Shown here: piece after piece, positions 1 through 8,683 of the stretch
Numbering within the stretch: position 1 is the stretch's first letter
Layout: each line of letters begins with the position of its first letter
Origin: Methanobacteriota archaeon
GTDB taxonomy: Archaea; Thermoplasmatota; Thermoplasmata; SG8-5; JACRNV01
Direction: 5' to 3'
NCBI GenBank assembly: GCA_016214785.1
Contig: JACRNV010000059.1
Coordinates: 1-64,000 of the forward strand
DNA: 64,000 nt
The notes under the pieces: model-generated
Seen by the model: the letters and a program-made list of their open reading frames with translations, nothing else
Database searches by the model: none
Told to the model about the DNA's origin: nothing
Position numbers and translations under genes: made by a program

Positions 1-93
1 CCACACCGAGAGCCGCAGACCGCTATTGACATGGCCAGCGACGGAAGAATCAGCTTCGGGGACTCCTCAAAGGTCTCTGAACGACTTCGCCAA

Positions 94-216
94 CTAACCT
101 TTGAGGATACCCCACCATTTATGGTGGGGAGCACTCATTTCGAAATCGCCATTTGGGATTTTATCGATGTCCTCTAGTAACTTTAAAACTTCTTTATTAT
201 TTTCTTCATCAGACAT
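94..216 (-). CDS. Small hypothetical protein (40 aa) interrupted by a palindromic repeat
   Basis: A 40-codon frame starts with ATG at 216 behind a good ribosome binding site (GAGGAG, about 6 bases upstream) and stops at 94. The first 26 residues are acidic and helical-looking (MSDEENNKEVLKLLEDIDK); the rest is encoded by a palindromic repeat (MSAPHHKWWG) and then a short tail. I read it as the start of a small gene whose 3' part was replaced or cut short by insertion of the repeat, like the broken gene at 2896. It does not resemble a family I know. It lies in AT-rich DNA downstream of hicA. Expression is plausible from the ribosome binding site; function is unknown. Confidence 0.4.
   Translation of the reverse strand: MSDEENNKEVLKLLEDIDKIPNGDFEMSAPHHKWWGILKG
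110..139. repeat. Partial copy of the 40-base palindromic element
   Basis: Thirty bases identical to positions 3089-3118. The right arm is complete; the left arm keeps only its inner eight bases (CCCCACCA), so an 8-bp stem with loop TTTA remains. The four bases before it (GATA) also precede a lone CCCCACCA at 328-335, suggesting local rearrangement. Confidence 0.8.
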
Positions 217-290
217 TATATCTCCTCATTCATGATATAATAGTAAATATAAACATCATTTTAAATCTATCGTTAAAAAAAGATAAACGT

Positions 291-325
291 GGGTGTTTAA
301 ACGTTCGATGAATTTTAATGCTCGA
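291..325. repeat. Second, degenerate copy of the 16S 3' processing arm
   Basis: Eighteen bases from 291 (GGGTGTTTAAACGTTCGA) match 912-929 exactly, and similarity continues for about 15 more with small changes. The copy at 912-951 belongs to the 16S pre-rRNA processing stem; this one lies about 620 bases further on, beyond hicBA. The two copies therefore bracket the toxin-antitoxin pair as imperfect direct repeats. Confidence 0.7.
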
Positions 326-342
326 TACCCCACCACTTTCGA

Positions 343-588
343 TTAGCTTTTCAACTTGCGCAGGAGGTCTTCCCTGGACATCGAGTTCCAGACGCCGACC
401 TTCGCAAGGATGTCGTTTAGGGTACCTTTGGCAATCTCCGAATGCATGGGTATCGTGATGTTGTGCTCACCCGCGGGAGTGGTCTTGCAGTATCTGGCAT
501 GGCTCCCGCGCTGCCGCACGAGCGTGTAGTCCAGCGCCCTCAACAGCTTCGATAACTCCTTCCCGCTAACTACTGGAAGCTTTGGCAA
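343..588 (-). CDS. hicA: HicA-family mRNA interferase toxin
   Basis: An 81-residue protein of the HicA family, a small double-stranded-RNA-binding-fold ribonuclease that cleaves mRNA when freed from its antitoxin. Family features visible are the N-terminal SGKEL...LLRALDYTLVRQRGSHARY stretch (the histidine in GSHARY is the expected catalytic residue) and the later HNITIPMHSEIAKGTL motif. The likely start is the TTG at 588, because the family begins just before PKLPVVSGKE; longer readings add unrelated sequence. It overlaps the end of hicB by 23 bases, so translation is probably coupled. Order is antitoxin first, toxin second. The pair is flanked by direct repeats next to the 16S gene. Confidence 0.85.
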   Translation of the reverse strand: MPKLPVVSGKELSKLLRALDYTLVRQRGSHARYCKTTPAGEHNITIPMHSEIAKGTLNDILAKVGVWNSMSREDLLRKLKS

Positions 589-790
589 AGCGCCCGACCT
601 CGGTCTCGGAAATCGTGATGATCTTGATGGGCTCGTGGTCGGCAACATCCTCATCAAAGTGCAGGAGTACCGCCTCGCCGATGTTCTTCATCAGTTCGTC
701 CATGGTTTTACCCTGCGTGAAAATGTCCTCACCGATGCCTCTGGCGCACCAGAACTTGCCATCCTTGTATATCTCGAACTTGACCAACAT
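566..790 (-). CDS. hicB: HicB-family antitoxin
   Basis: A 74-residue HicB-like protein that should bind and neutralise the HicA toxin encoded next. It shows the short partial-RNase-H-fold pattern (VKFEIYKDGKFWCARGIGE followed by G-KTMDELMKNIGEAV) and ends soon after; there is no C-terminal helix-turn-helix or ribbon-helix-helix, so it is a minimal HicB and may not autoregulate by itself. I chose the ATG at 790 because a TATA-like TGATATATC lies about 35 bases upstream and GAG precedes the start; an in-frame ATG at 829 would lie upstream of that promoter. The last 23 bases overlap hicA. Confidence 0.8.
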   Translation of the reverse strand: MLVKFEIYKDGKFWCARGIGEDIFTQGKTMDELMKNIGEAVLLHFDEDVADHEPIKIITISETEVGRFAKASSS

Positions 791-911
791 ATTTATCTCA
801 AAGTAAGGATGAGTCTTACGATATATCAAGCTTTGGGTGGCTTGTTCATTCAGGCGCTCCGGCCTTTGCGTAACCAGCGCTCACGCTACCAAGTGAAAAA
901 GAAAAATGCTC

Positions 912-951
912 GGGTGTTTAAACGTTCGACGAAATTTTAGCGCCTAGGACC
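912..951 (-). other. Downstream arm of the 16S pre-rRNA processing stem
   Basis: Bases 922-934 are the exact reverse complement of 2586-2598 on the far side of the 16S gene (13 bp), and 943-951 pairs with 2567-2576 with a single bulge. In the minus-strand transcript these segments form a long stem enclosing 16S with an unpaired region between the two helices, the arrangement used by archaeal splicing endonuclease to release pre-16S. Confidence 0.7.
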
Positions 952-976
952 GTCCAGCTTGTGCACACAAATGTGT

Positions 977-994
977 GGGGGGCGTAGGCCCCCC
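977..994 (-). terminator. GC hairpin just after 16S rRNA
   Basis: A 7-bp all-GC stem (GGGGGGC / GCCCCCC) with a four-base loop lies 10 bases past the 16S 3' end. It could be a maturation signal or part of a terminator. There is no clean U-tract, so the terminator role is uncertain. Confidence 0.5.
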
Positions 995-1003
995 TTGTTT
1001 CTT

Positions 1004-2518
<1,515 letters not shown>

Positions 2519-2566
2519 TGATTCTGCGAGCGGTAGAGTCTCGCTTGTTTTTCTGGAATTTAGCGT

Positions 2567-2598
2567 GGTCTCTAGGTCTCACCATTTTCGTCGAACGT
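2567..2598 (-). other. Upstream arm of the 16S pre-rRNA processing stem
   Basis: Reverse-complementary to 922-951 in two blocks (13 bp, then about 9 bp with one bulged base), separated by unpaired bases on both sides. This supports a bulge-containing processing stem in the 16S precursor. Confidence 0.7.
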
Positions 2599-2758
2599 CA
2601 GGCGTGAGAGGGCACGGCCTCCAAGGCACGGAGTTCTCAAGCCTCCACCCTATATCCGCGTCCAAAGAACTGATCGGTCACTGTTCGGTCACGCCGTTCT
2701 CGCGATCATCGCCGAAAGGACGCGGTTGCTTTCGCGTTCGTGCAATATACCGCTCCCC

Positions 2759-2768
2759 TATTTATTGG
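2759..2768 (-). promoter_or_regulatory. Probable 16S rRNA promoter (BRE/TATA)
   Basis: On the minus strand CGAAACC (BRE-like) is followed by AATAAATAG, a TATA-like box, predicting a start near 2735 and a leader of about 215 bases before mature 16S. A second TATA-like GGTATATTG lies just downstream. The 2519-2800 region holds no gene other than this leader. Confidence 0.5.
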
Positions 2769-2895
2769 TTTCGGGCGATTCCGCGTTGCCCTTAAAGGAG
2801 GAAAAGAATGAATAAAAAGTCAGAAACGGGATTTAAAAGTCAAGAGGTTCTATATAGAAAGATACTTATCGCAATGTCGTCTTCGTGTTCACCGC

Positions 2896-3271
2896 ATGGC
2901 GGACGACTTGACATCGATAGAGGCGATTGTGGGGATAATTGTAATAGTGGGCGGCATCGTATGGTATATAATTAGGAGAAAGATTGACATGGAATACGCT
3001 CAGTTTTTTATGGATTATCGAATAAAAAAAGATTTTAAAACCATCTACGTGGGGGGAGAGCCAATGGAACGTCAGCAGAATGAGTGCTCCCCACCATTTA
3101 TGGTGGGGAGCACTCATTCAAGAACAGCTAAAATCAGTTATTTCTAAACTATCCGAAATTGAGCCAATTCGATTAAAGATTGCACATGGTCGAGCATTAA
3201 CTTGGAATGAATTTGAAAGATTAAAAATGTATGTTGATGATTTTGAAAATCTCTTCGGTGATTTAAGATGA
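2896..3271 (+). pseudogene. Small single-TM protein gene split by a 40-base palindrome
   Basis: The first part (from ATG 2896) encodes one membrane helix (IVGIIVIVGGIVWYII) followed by a basic region. The second part continues in another frame to 3271 with a charged helical stretch ending DDFENLFGDLR. Between them lies a perfect 40-base palindrome at 3079-3118. Removing exactly those 40 bases joins the two frames into one open frame of about 111 residues, so the insertion is the likely cause of the break. A well-placed ribosome binding site (AAAGGAGG) serves an ATG at 2808 in a third frame that ends after 55 codons, so the true 5' end may carry a second frameshift. The protein family is not recognised. 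Confidence 0.6.
3079..3118. repeat. 40-base perfect palindromic element (18-bp arms, TTTA loop)
   Basis: AATGAGTGCTCCCCACCA, then TTTA, then the exact reverse complement. Read either way it encodes MSAPHH(K/L)WWGALI, with its own ATG in both directions. A partial copy sits at 110-139. No target duplication is evident. Behaviour resembles small palindromic elements that insert into coding sequence, such as Rickettsia palindromic elements, but the sequence is not one I know. Confidence 0.9.
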
Positions 3272-3314
3272 GGAGTAATAATAATGATCTTATCGTCCTA
3301 TTAAATATTCTAAA

Positions 3315-3581
3315 TTATCCTCCTTTATGAACTCTTGGAGTAATGCCAGAGTTTTGATAATCACCATCATGCCCACAATTAAGATGGCAATTCTCCGGTT
3401 CACCAGTACACAAAATCACTGGTGTATATCTGCCACCATGGTGGGCCTCCCATTGGCCACGTCCTCCTGTTGCGCGGCTATTACAATAGGACAATCTTTT
3501 TCCACAACATTCGCAACAGCGATCAGCCGCTTCAAATGCCTTCTCGGTCTCTTCACGTGTAAATTCATAATTATCAGGCAT
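3315..3581 (-). CDS. Small HNH-endonuclease-like protein
   Basis: An 88-residue, cysteine- and histidine-rich protein. The order CCECCGKRL, then WEAHHGG, then PVILCTGEPENCHLNCGH matches the beta-beta-alpha metal (HNH) fold: a CxxC zinc knuckle, a histidine pair in the first catalytic strand, and an N-C-H segment with a second zinc pair. HNH proteins of this size are nucleases of mobile elements or defence loci. There is no visible partner; the gene stands alone between the palindrome-disrupted gene and the ABC exporter operon, in moderately AT-rich DNA. Start ATG 3581 gives the whole domain but has no clear ribosome binding site. The nuclease role is inferred from motif order only. Confidence 0.55.
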   Translation of the reverse strand: MPDNYEFTREETEKAFEAADRCCECCGKRLSYCNSRATGGRGQWEAHHGGRYTPVILCTGEPENCHLNCGHDGDYQNSGITPRVHKGG

Positions 3582-3634
3582 ATAGGGCGAATAGATTTTT
3601 CGGAATATAAACGTAACTATACAAGATTCATGGC

Positions 3635-4423
3635 CTACTCCATCATCCTTCTGAAGAGCGCCGTGCAGGCCAGGGACATCACTGCGAGGAAGCCCAGGAG
3701 GACCCCGACGTCCAGGAGCGCGTTCGACAGGTCCCCCGTCAGCATCAGCCCCCTCAAGAGGTCCACGCCATACGTCAAGGGGTTGACCTTAGCCATCCAC
3801 TGCAGGTACCACGGCATTATCTCGATCGGATAGAGCGCGCTGCTCGTGAAGAACAGGGGCAATGTGAGCAGCTGGCCGAACCCCATCACGCGCTCGCGCG
3901 TGCGGAATATCGTCGCGAATAGTATCGAGATGCTCGCCGCGACCGCCGCGATGAGCACGACCACCGGGAGCGTCAGGAGGATGTAAACGGGATTGTTGCT
4001 GAGGGATATGTCCGTGACGAACAGGCTCAGCATCAGTATCAGCGAGATGACCACGACGGCCTGGGCGATGGCCCGCACGCTGGCGGAGAAGCATTTCCCT
4101 ATGACAAGGGAGAAGCGCGACGCCGGGGCCACGAGGAGCTTCGCCAGGTTCCCCGAGTCCCTGTCCCACACGAGCATGATGCCGAAGAAAATCGCCACGA
4201 AGAGCACGGCCTGCGCGAGTATCCCAGGGGCCACGAACGACAGGTAGGAGTACCCGCCGGTGTCTATGACCCTGTTCTTGCTGAAGACAGTCCCGAAGAC
4301 CAGGAGCCACACTATCGGCTGTATCGCGCGGACGGCGATGTCGGTGTAGTCGTGCCTGAGCCTCCGGGCCTCGAGCTCGATTATCGTAAGAACGTTCCTT
4401 ACCTCGTTCTTGATGTTCATCAT
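3635..4423 (-). CDS. ABC-2 type transporter permease
   Basis: A 262-residue membrane protein of the ABC-2 family (DrrB/NodJ-like), forming the channel of an exporter with the ATPase encoded just upstream. Six membrane segments can be traced, including PIVWLLVFGTVFSKN near the N-terminus, VVVISLILMLSLFV in the middle and a C-terminal LLGFLAVMSLACTALF. The family signature region before the fifth segment reads LPLFFTSSALYPIEIMPWYLQW, then NPLTYGVDLLRG. I chose ATG 4423, which overlaps the ATPase stop in an ATGA and has GGAGG upstream; a longer frame to 4468 only reads inside the ATPase gene. Substrate is unknown; drugs, lipids or glycans are typical. Confidence 0.88.
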   Translation of the reverse strand: MMNIKNEVRNVLTIIELEARRLRHDYTDIAVRAIQPIVWLLVFGTVFSKNRVIDTGGYSYLSFVAPGILAQAVLFVAIFFGIMLVWDRDSGNLAKLLVAPASRFSLVIGKCFSASVRAIAQAVVVISLILMLSLFVTDISLSNNPVYILLTLPVVVLIAAVAASISILFATIFRTRERVMGFGQLLTLPLFFTSSALYPIEIMPWYLQWMAKVNPLTYGVDLLRGLMLTGDLSNALLDVGVLLGFLAVMSLACTALFRRMME

Positions 4424-5382
4424 GCCATCCTCCTCGCGACCCTGCGCATCTTCCTGACGGAGGACCACTGGTCCATCTCCTCGATTCTGGTTCCGGCGTA
4501 CTTGACGAACGCGTCCTCGAGGGTCGTCTCCCGGATGTTCGCGGAGAGGATTTCGCAGCCATTGGCCCTGAGCAGGTCTATGTATCCGGGCAGCTCCCTC
4601 GCCGGATTGGTGGCAGGTATGACCAGCGAGCCGTTCTCCTGGCGGGAGTTGGGTATCAGCGGCGGCGTCCCCTTCACTCCCAGTATTATGGCTCCCTGGC
4701 TCACGGATGCCTTGAGCTCGGCCGGGGTCCCTATCGTGGCGATCTTGCCGATGCTCATTATCGCGATGCGATCGCAGAGATGGTCAGCCTCCTCCATGTA
4801 GTGGGTGGTGATGATGACCGTCATCTTCGTCCTCTCCTTCAGCTCCCTTATGAAGGCCCAGACCTGCTTCCTGGCGACTGGGTCGAGCCCTATGGTCGGC
4901 TCGTCGAGGAATAATATCTTGGGGTCATGGACCATCGCCTGGCCGATCTCCAGCTTGCGTATCATTCCCCCGGAATAGGTCTTCGCCACCCTGTCCTTCG
5001 CATCCCAGAGGCTGAGCTGCCTCAGCACGTCCTCGCTTACCCTCCTGGCGTCCTTTCCGCCCCTGCCGTACAGCTTCGCCGATATGAGCAGGTTCTCGTA
5101 GCCGGTGAGGGCCGCGTCCGAAGAGACGTCCTGGGGCACATACCCTATCAGGTTCCGTATCTCGTAGTCGTTCCTGGGGCGCTCGTTCCCGAAGATCGTC
5201 ACCCTCCCCTCTGTGGCCGTCAGGAGCGTGGTCATGACCTTTATTATGGTCGTCTTGCCAGCGCCGTTCGGGCCCAGGAGGCCGAAGATCTCTCCGTCGT
5301 CTATCCCGAACGAGACGCCATCGACCGCCAGCACGCCCTTGCCGTACCTCTTCCTCAGGTTCGAGACCTCTATAGCCGGCAT
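4420..5382 (-). CDS. ABC transporter ATP-binding protein (DrrA/CcmA-like)
   Basis: A 320-residue ATPase energising the ABC-2 permease. Walker A GLLGPNGAGKTT (about residues 34-45), Q-loop YVPQD, signature YSGGM (here YSGGMIRKLEIGQAM), Walker B ILFLDEPTIGLDP and the switch histidine in ITTHYMEEAD are all intact. The C-terminal 90 residues form the extra domain usual for DrrA-like proteins (TTLEDAFVKYAGTRIEEMD). It lies seven bases after an Lrp-like regulator and overlaps the permease by four bases, giving a three-gene operon. It probably acts in export of a hydrophobic or envelope-related compound, possibly under control of that regulator. Confidence 0.9.
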   Translation of the reverse strand: MPAIEVSNLRKRYGKGVLAVDGVSFGIDDGEIFGLLGPNGAGKTTIIKVMTTLLTATEGRVTIFGNERPRNDYEIRNLIGYVPQDVSSDAALTGYENLLISAKLYGRGGKDARRVSEDVLRQLSLWDAKDRVAKTYSGGMIRKLEIGQAMVHDPKILFLDEPTIGLDPVARKQVWAFIRELKERTKMTVIITTHYMEEADHLCDRIAIMSIGKIATIGTPAELKASVSQGAIILGVKGTPPLIPNSRQENGSLVIPATNPARELPGYIDLLRANGCEILSANIRETTLEDAFVKYAGTRIEEMDQWSSVRKMRRVARRMA

Positions 5383-5389
5383 GGGGCCA

Positions 5390-5884
5390 TCACTCCCTCT
5401 CCAAATCGACCGAGTGGTAGCTGACCTTGAGGACCTCGAATATGACGTTGGCCTCGACGCGCTCGACCTGCGGATCGCGGCGCAGCCTCTCGATGTAGTC
5501 GTACAGTTCCTCCTCCGTCCTCCCCCGGTAGTGGATGAGGACGCGCTGCTCGGGGCCCATCGAGAGGGCGACGTAGTACGCGTTCCTGTCCCTGGAAACC
5601 TTCTCCGCGAAGGCCCTGGTGCCGACCTGCGGCCTCGTCGCCACCGCTAGATGGAGGAAGTGGACATAGCCTAACTTCTTCGGGTCAAGCTGCGCCTTTA
5701 TCCTGAGCACGCCGCTCTTCACGAGGCGCTCCCTGCGCCTCCTGGCAGTGTCGTTGGATGTGCCAGTGGCCCTGGCCAGCGCGCTGTCGGACGCCCGCCC
5801 GTCCTCCTGGAGCATCTGGACGAGCTTCCTGTCCGTATCGTCGAAAAACGACTTTGTTGGATTCTTTTTAAGAATTTTGCTCAT
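5390..5884 (-). CDS. Lrp/AsnC-family transcriptional regulator
   Basis: A 164-residue regulator. An N-terminal winged helix-turn-helix (LVQMLQEDGRASDSALARA, then TGTSNDTARRRRERLVKSGVL) is followed by a C-terminal alpha-beta ligand/dimerisation domain that differs somewhat from classical RAM domains. Archaeal Lrp proteins often repress their own promoter. I chose ATG 5884, since GGAG lies 8 bases upstream; the earlier start at 5896 lies before that site. It is the first gene of an operon with the ABC-2 exporter, so it likely senses the exporter substrate or a linked metabolite. A TATA box and an imperfect palindrome precede it. Confidence 0.85.
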   Translation of the reverse strand: MSKILKKNPTKSFFDDTDRKLVQMLQEDGRASDSALARATGTSNDTARRRRERLVKSGVLRIKAQLDPKKLGYVHFLHLAVATRPQVGTRAFAEKVSRDRNAYYVALSMGPEQRVLIHYRGRTEEELYDYIERLRRDPQVERVEANVIFEVLKVSYHSVDLERE

Positions 5885-5900
5885 ATTTATCTCCAAGAAC

Positions 5901-5925
5901 GAGAATATTTCTCACATTTATAAAC
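5901..5925 (-). promoter_or_regulatory. TATA box and candidate operator of the Lrp-ABC operon
   Basis: On the minus strand GTTTATAAAT (5916-5925) is a good TATA box. Just downstream GAGAA-ATA-TTCTC (5901-5913) is an inverted repeat located where a repressor would block transcription start. Binding by the Lrp-like product is a guess. Confidence 0.45.
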
Positions 5926-6141
5926 TTTATGCCTAACTTCTTGGAATGGTGTGAGAATGCCCAGTCCGCTGTACTGCACATCTTCGATTGCACTCGGCAA
6001 CGCCTGTCCCCGGGTGCCCTGCTGACCGGTTTTGGCCCAAATCCCGTTCTGCACCCACAGTAGTAAAAAAAAACCCTTAAATATATACTCGTTAATAACT
6101 TTGATATATTGGATTTTCTATGGTGGTTGGGTAAATTACAA

Positions 6142-6582
6142 ATGAGAAAAAATACCAAAACAGCCATTATAATTTTAGTGTCCATAATTTTTTTACTTTT
6201 AGGTGGAGAGGCGTACTCATACATCTATGCGCCTTCTTATACGAATCTTATAACGCATCCTTATCGCGACTTATCCTACATTTTACTCCCGGTGGGATTT
6301 ACGACTATAATTATCGGGATAGTATTTCATTTCATTACTAAAGAAGATGTAAAGGATGCTGTGGTATCATTTAGACCAACAGTTTGCGATAATTGTAAGA
6401 AGATAATTCCACACGAATCAAAATTTTGCCCAGAATGTGGAGTAAAATTTGCTGAATTACAATCAGATTTTGAGAACGTTGATATCTGCGGTAAATGCGG
6501 TGAAAAAGCTAAGTCTGATGCTAAATTCTGTCTCAATTGTGGGGCTACACTACGTACTTTAAAAGACTTGCATGATTGGTAA
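6142..6582 (+). CDS. Membrane protein with two C-terminal zinc ribbons
   Basis: A protein of about 146 residues: two membrane helices (TAIIILVSIIFLLLGG and LLPVGFTTIIIGIVFHFI), then two zinc ribbons (CDNCKK...FCPECG and CGKCGEK...FCLNCG). A TATA box (TTAAATATATAC, 6078-6089) predicts transcription from about 6108, so ATG 6142 is preferred to an upstream TTG at 6109. The gene is AT-rich compared with its neighbours. Membrane proteins with zinc-ribbon tails are common in Thermoplasmatota and Methanobacteria and mostly have no assigned role. The zinc-ribbon protein at 6816 has the opposite domain order and may be related in function. Confidence 0.7.
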   Translation: MRKNTKTAIIILVSIIFLLLGGEAYSYIYAPSYTNLITHPYRDLSYILLPVGFTTIIIGIVFHFITKEDVKDAVVSFRPTVCDNCKKIIPHESKFCPECGVKFAELQSDFENVDICGKCGEKAKSDAKFCLNCGATLRTLKDLHDW

Positions 6583-6789
6583 AATGAAGTTCTGTTGCAC
6601 GACCGAATACCTATGGCAATCGATGAAGATATGAGATGATAGTAACGAAATCATTTAGTCACAACACTAACCTCTCGGAGCGCTTTCTACAAGTAGAGAG
6701 CAAGGTTTATCTCATTGTGCGCCCATAGTAGTGAGCATGGTGAGCGACTCGGAACGTCACTTAGGGGCGAACGGAGGAGTGCTCAAGGA

Positions 6790-6815
6790 TGATTGAAAAC
6801 AGAGGGGTGGCCTGA
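6790..6815 (+). repeat. Upstream copy of a 26-base repeat flanking the zinc-ribbon gene
   Basis: TGATTGAAAAC(A/G)GAGGG...CCTGAA occurs here and at 7447-7472, where it is the last codons of the zinc-ribbon gene (IENGG-stop) plus the following bases. The upstream copy looks like the tail of a lost, related gene, and it also supplies the ribosome binding region of the present one. Confidence 0.65.
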
Positions 6816-7466
6816 ATGTCTGACAACATGAATAAGATGTGCCCTTATTGCGATTCTGAGGATGTAGAATTATATTCCGATGGTTCCGGATCCTGTAAGT
6901 CATGTAAAAAATCATTTTCAAAACCGAAAGAGATATTATTGGATTTAAAACAAAATAAAGCAGTGCAAAGGAAGTGTAGAAAATGTGGAATTAACACATC
7001 ATTAAAGATATGCCCTGATTGCGGCACTATTATTGTTTGTAGATTTTGTGGAGGTTCAGAAATTAAGGTTTACAAAGATAAAGATATAGAATATGAATAC
7101 TGTACTAAATGCGGAACAAATTTAGATGCAGAAAAGCTTGACAAATTTGAATATGAATGCAATAATTGTGGTGCTGATCTCAGTGAGAACGATAAAATAT
7201 GCCCCAAATGTGGTGAGCGTTTTGAGGACGAGGAACCAAATGGGGAATCTGAATTATCGAGAACGGGTTATTTCTTAATGGTTATTGGTGCGATTGTATA
7301 TCTCATCACTTTTATTGTAACCATAAGTTATGCCCCCAATTTTAAGGACATCCAGGAATCTCTCAATTACTCACGAATTATGGCAGCAATTGGATTTCTT
7401 TCCATATTTGCATTTATGATTGGTAGTATTGTTCAAATAAAGGCATTGATTGAAAACGGAGGGTGA
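6816..7466 (+). CDS. Multi-zinc-ribbon protein with two C-terminal membrane helices
   Basis: A 216-residue protein. At least four CxxC pairs form zinc ribbons in the first 140 residues (CPYCDSE...CKSCKK; CRKCGI...CPDCG; CRFCGG...CTKCG; CNNCGA...CPKCG). Two membrane helices follow (YFLMVIGAIVYLITFIVTI and IMAAIGFLSIFAFMIGSIV). The start ATG 6816 is preceded by GGGGTGG. Composition is AT-rich. The domain order is opposite to that of the 6142 gene. Such proteins are predicted to face the cytoplasm with their ribbons; no function is assigned. A short repeat containing its own 3' end precedes it, pointing to a former tandem duplicate. Confidence 0.7.
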   Translation: MSDNMNKMCPYCDSEDVELYSDGSGSCKSCKKSFSKPKEILLDLKQNKAVQRKCRKCGINTSLKICPDCGTIIVCRFCGGSEIKVYKDKDIEYEYCTKCGTNLDAEKLDKFEYECNNCGADLSENDKICPKCGERFEDEEPNGESELSRTGYFLMVIGAIVYLITFIVTISYAPNFKDIQESLNYSRIMAAIGFLSIFAFMIGSIVQIKALIENGG

Positions 7467-7472
7467 CCTGAA
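7447..7472 (+). repeat. Downstream copy of the 26-base repeat
   Basis: Matches 6790-6815 with three differences. It covers the 3' end of the zinc-ribbon gene and the bases after its stop. Confidence 0.65.
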
Positions 7473-7539
7473 AGAGATTGAGAAGGAGAAAATTTAATGA
7501 ACAGCAATGATGTTAAGCTAACATCAAAGGACTCGATTT

Positions 7540-8370
7540 ATGAAATATACTTATGAAAATATAACTGTTGAGAACAAAGATGAATTCGAAAAAAACGCTA
7601 ACGTGATATTAGAGAAAATATTAGCGGAATATCCAGACATTCTTGATGAGTTTGTTCTCACGAAAAATATGAGTAATTCGCTTGAACAGAGAATGTTACC
7701 AGAGCATTTTAAACGATGGTCTCATGAGAAAGAAATGACAGACTATCAGACAGTTGCTAAAACCTTTAAAAATCAAAATGGCAAATATGTTATTGTTGTA
7801 TTGATGCAAAATGGAATTGAGAATTATTTTCGTCGAACTCTTGCTCATGAATTGACGCATGTTGTATTTTTTGTTCAACGAGACAAATATCTACTGGATA
7901 AAGAATTTTCTAACGATACAAAAAAGAAAATCGACTCGTTATTTAATGTTGTATCCGAATATGTGTGTACAAAGGTGGAATGTGAAGTACAACCAGAACA
8001 AGAAGAAGTGTATGATAATATTGAAACTGAATTAAAGCGGCTTGTAAATATTTATAAATCATTATTAAACAAAGATGAAAATACATTTCAACGTGGGATT
8101 CAGATTGCATTGGCTGAATTTAATTGTATTTTGATACGGCATTTAGGATATTGTGATGGAAATCGAAAAGAAACAGTTTTTGACGAAGAAATTTCCAGCG
8201 GCATCGTATTTTCTCTCTTTGAAGATTCACTTATAAAAAGGATAGCAATCGTCAGAACATTCTCGTTTGATAGCGATATTGTGGCTATTAGTAATCAGTT
8301 ATATGAGGCAGGAAATGAGCAAATAGATACGTTTAATAAAAACATACCGAAATTTTACAGTAAGTCGTGA
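7540..8370 (+). CDS. Putative zinc metallopeptidase (HELTH motif)
   Basis: A 276-residue soluble protein. Near residue 105 it has LAHELTHVVFF, matching the zincin HExxH signature inside a helix, and about 35 residues later NVVSEYVCTKVE offers a glutamate third ligand, as in gluzincins and ImmA/IrrE-like peptidases. No signal peptide or membrane segment is visible, so it would act in the cytoplasm. The rest is not recognised. The DNA is strongly AT-rich, unlike housekeeping genes here, suggesting transfer. A 19-codon frame with a good ribosome binding site (7497-7556) overlaps its start and could couple translation. Peptidase activity is inferred from motifs only. Confidence 0.6.
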   Translation: MKYTYENITVENKDEFEKNANVILEKILAEYPDILDEFVLTKNMSNSLEQRMLPEHFKRWSHEKEMTDYQTVAKTFKNQNGKYVIVVLMQNGIENYFRRTLAHELTHVVFFVQRDKYLLDKEFSNDTKKKIDSLFNVVSEYVCTKVECEVQPEQEEVYDNIETELKRLVNIYKSLLNKDENTFQRGIQIALAEFNCILIRHLGYCDGNRKETVFDEEISSGIVFSLFEDSLIKRIAIVRTFSFDSDIVAISNQLYEAGNEQIDTFNKNIPKFYSKS

Positions 8371-8683
8371 AGGTCATCCCGTTTGTTAGCGCAATCCACC
8401 GGGCACTCCGTAGTGAACCCCCGTGCGTGACCGCCAGAGTACGACGAGAGGCGCCATTGATGCCCCTCGCCGGAGCTTTCCGTCTTCCCAGCTACAACCG
8501 CATCCAAAGCAGCCGACGGCAACCCTAATCGCCTGAGCCCCCCCCATTCATTGAAAGGCTAAGAGATTTCCAAATCCTTCTTCGAGATGTGCAAGTTTAC
8601 GCTCCTTCGAAAGTGCAAAGCCCTTCCGACCCATGATTTTATTAGCCCGCAGATGATTTGGGATTGGACGCCGAGGCGATACA
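8371..8683. other. Intergenic region without a recognisable gene
   Basis: About 310 bases between the AT-rich metallopeptidase gene and the GC-rich GfcR-like gene. Composition switches to GC-rich soon after 8371. I see no RNA gene, repeat or coding frame with support. A TATA-like GATTTTATTAG at 8635-8645 suits the downstream gene. Confidence 0.6.

Noticed and set aside
1..177. Plus-strand open frame from the window edge, ending after the palindrome remnant
   Set aside because: No start is visible and no family is recognised; composition changes midway and a minus-strand small gene with a good ribosome binding site overlaps it. It may be the end of an upstream gene, but I cannot support it.
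2808..2975. 55-codon frame with a strong ribosome binding site before the disrupted gene
   Set aside because: Only the start signal is convincing. The protein looks random after about 28 codons, so I treat it as the possible frameshifted beginning of the gene at 2896.
7497..7556. 19-codon frame as an independent gene
   Set aside because: Too short to call; kept only as a possible leader peptide for the HELTH protein.
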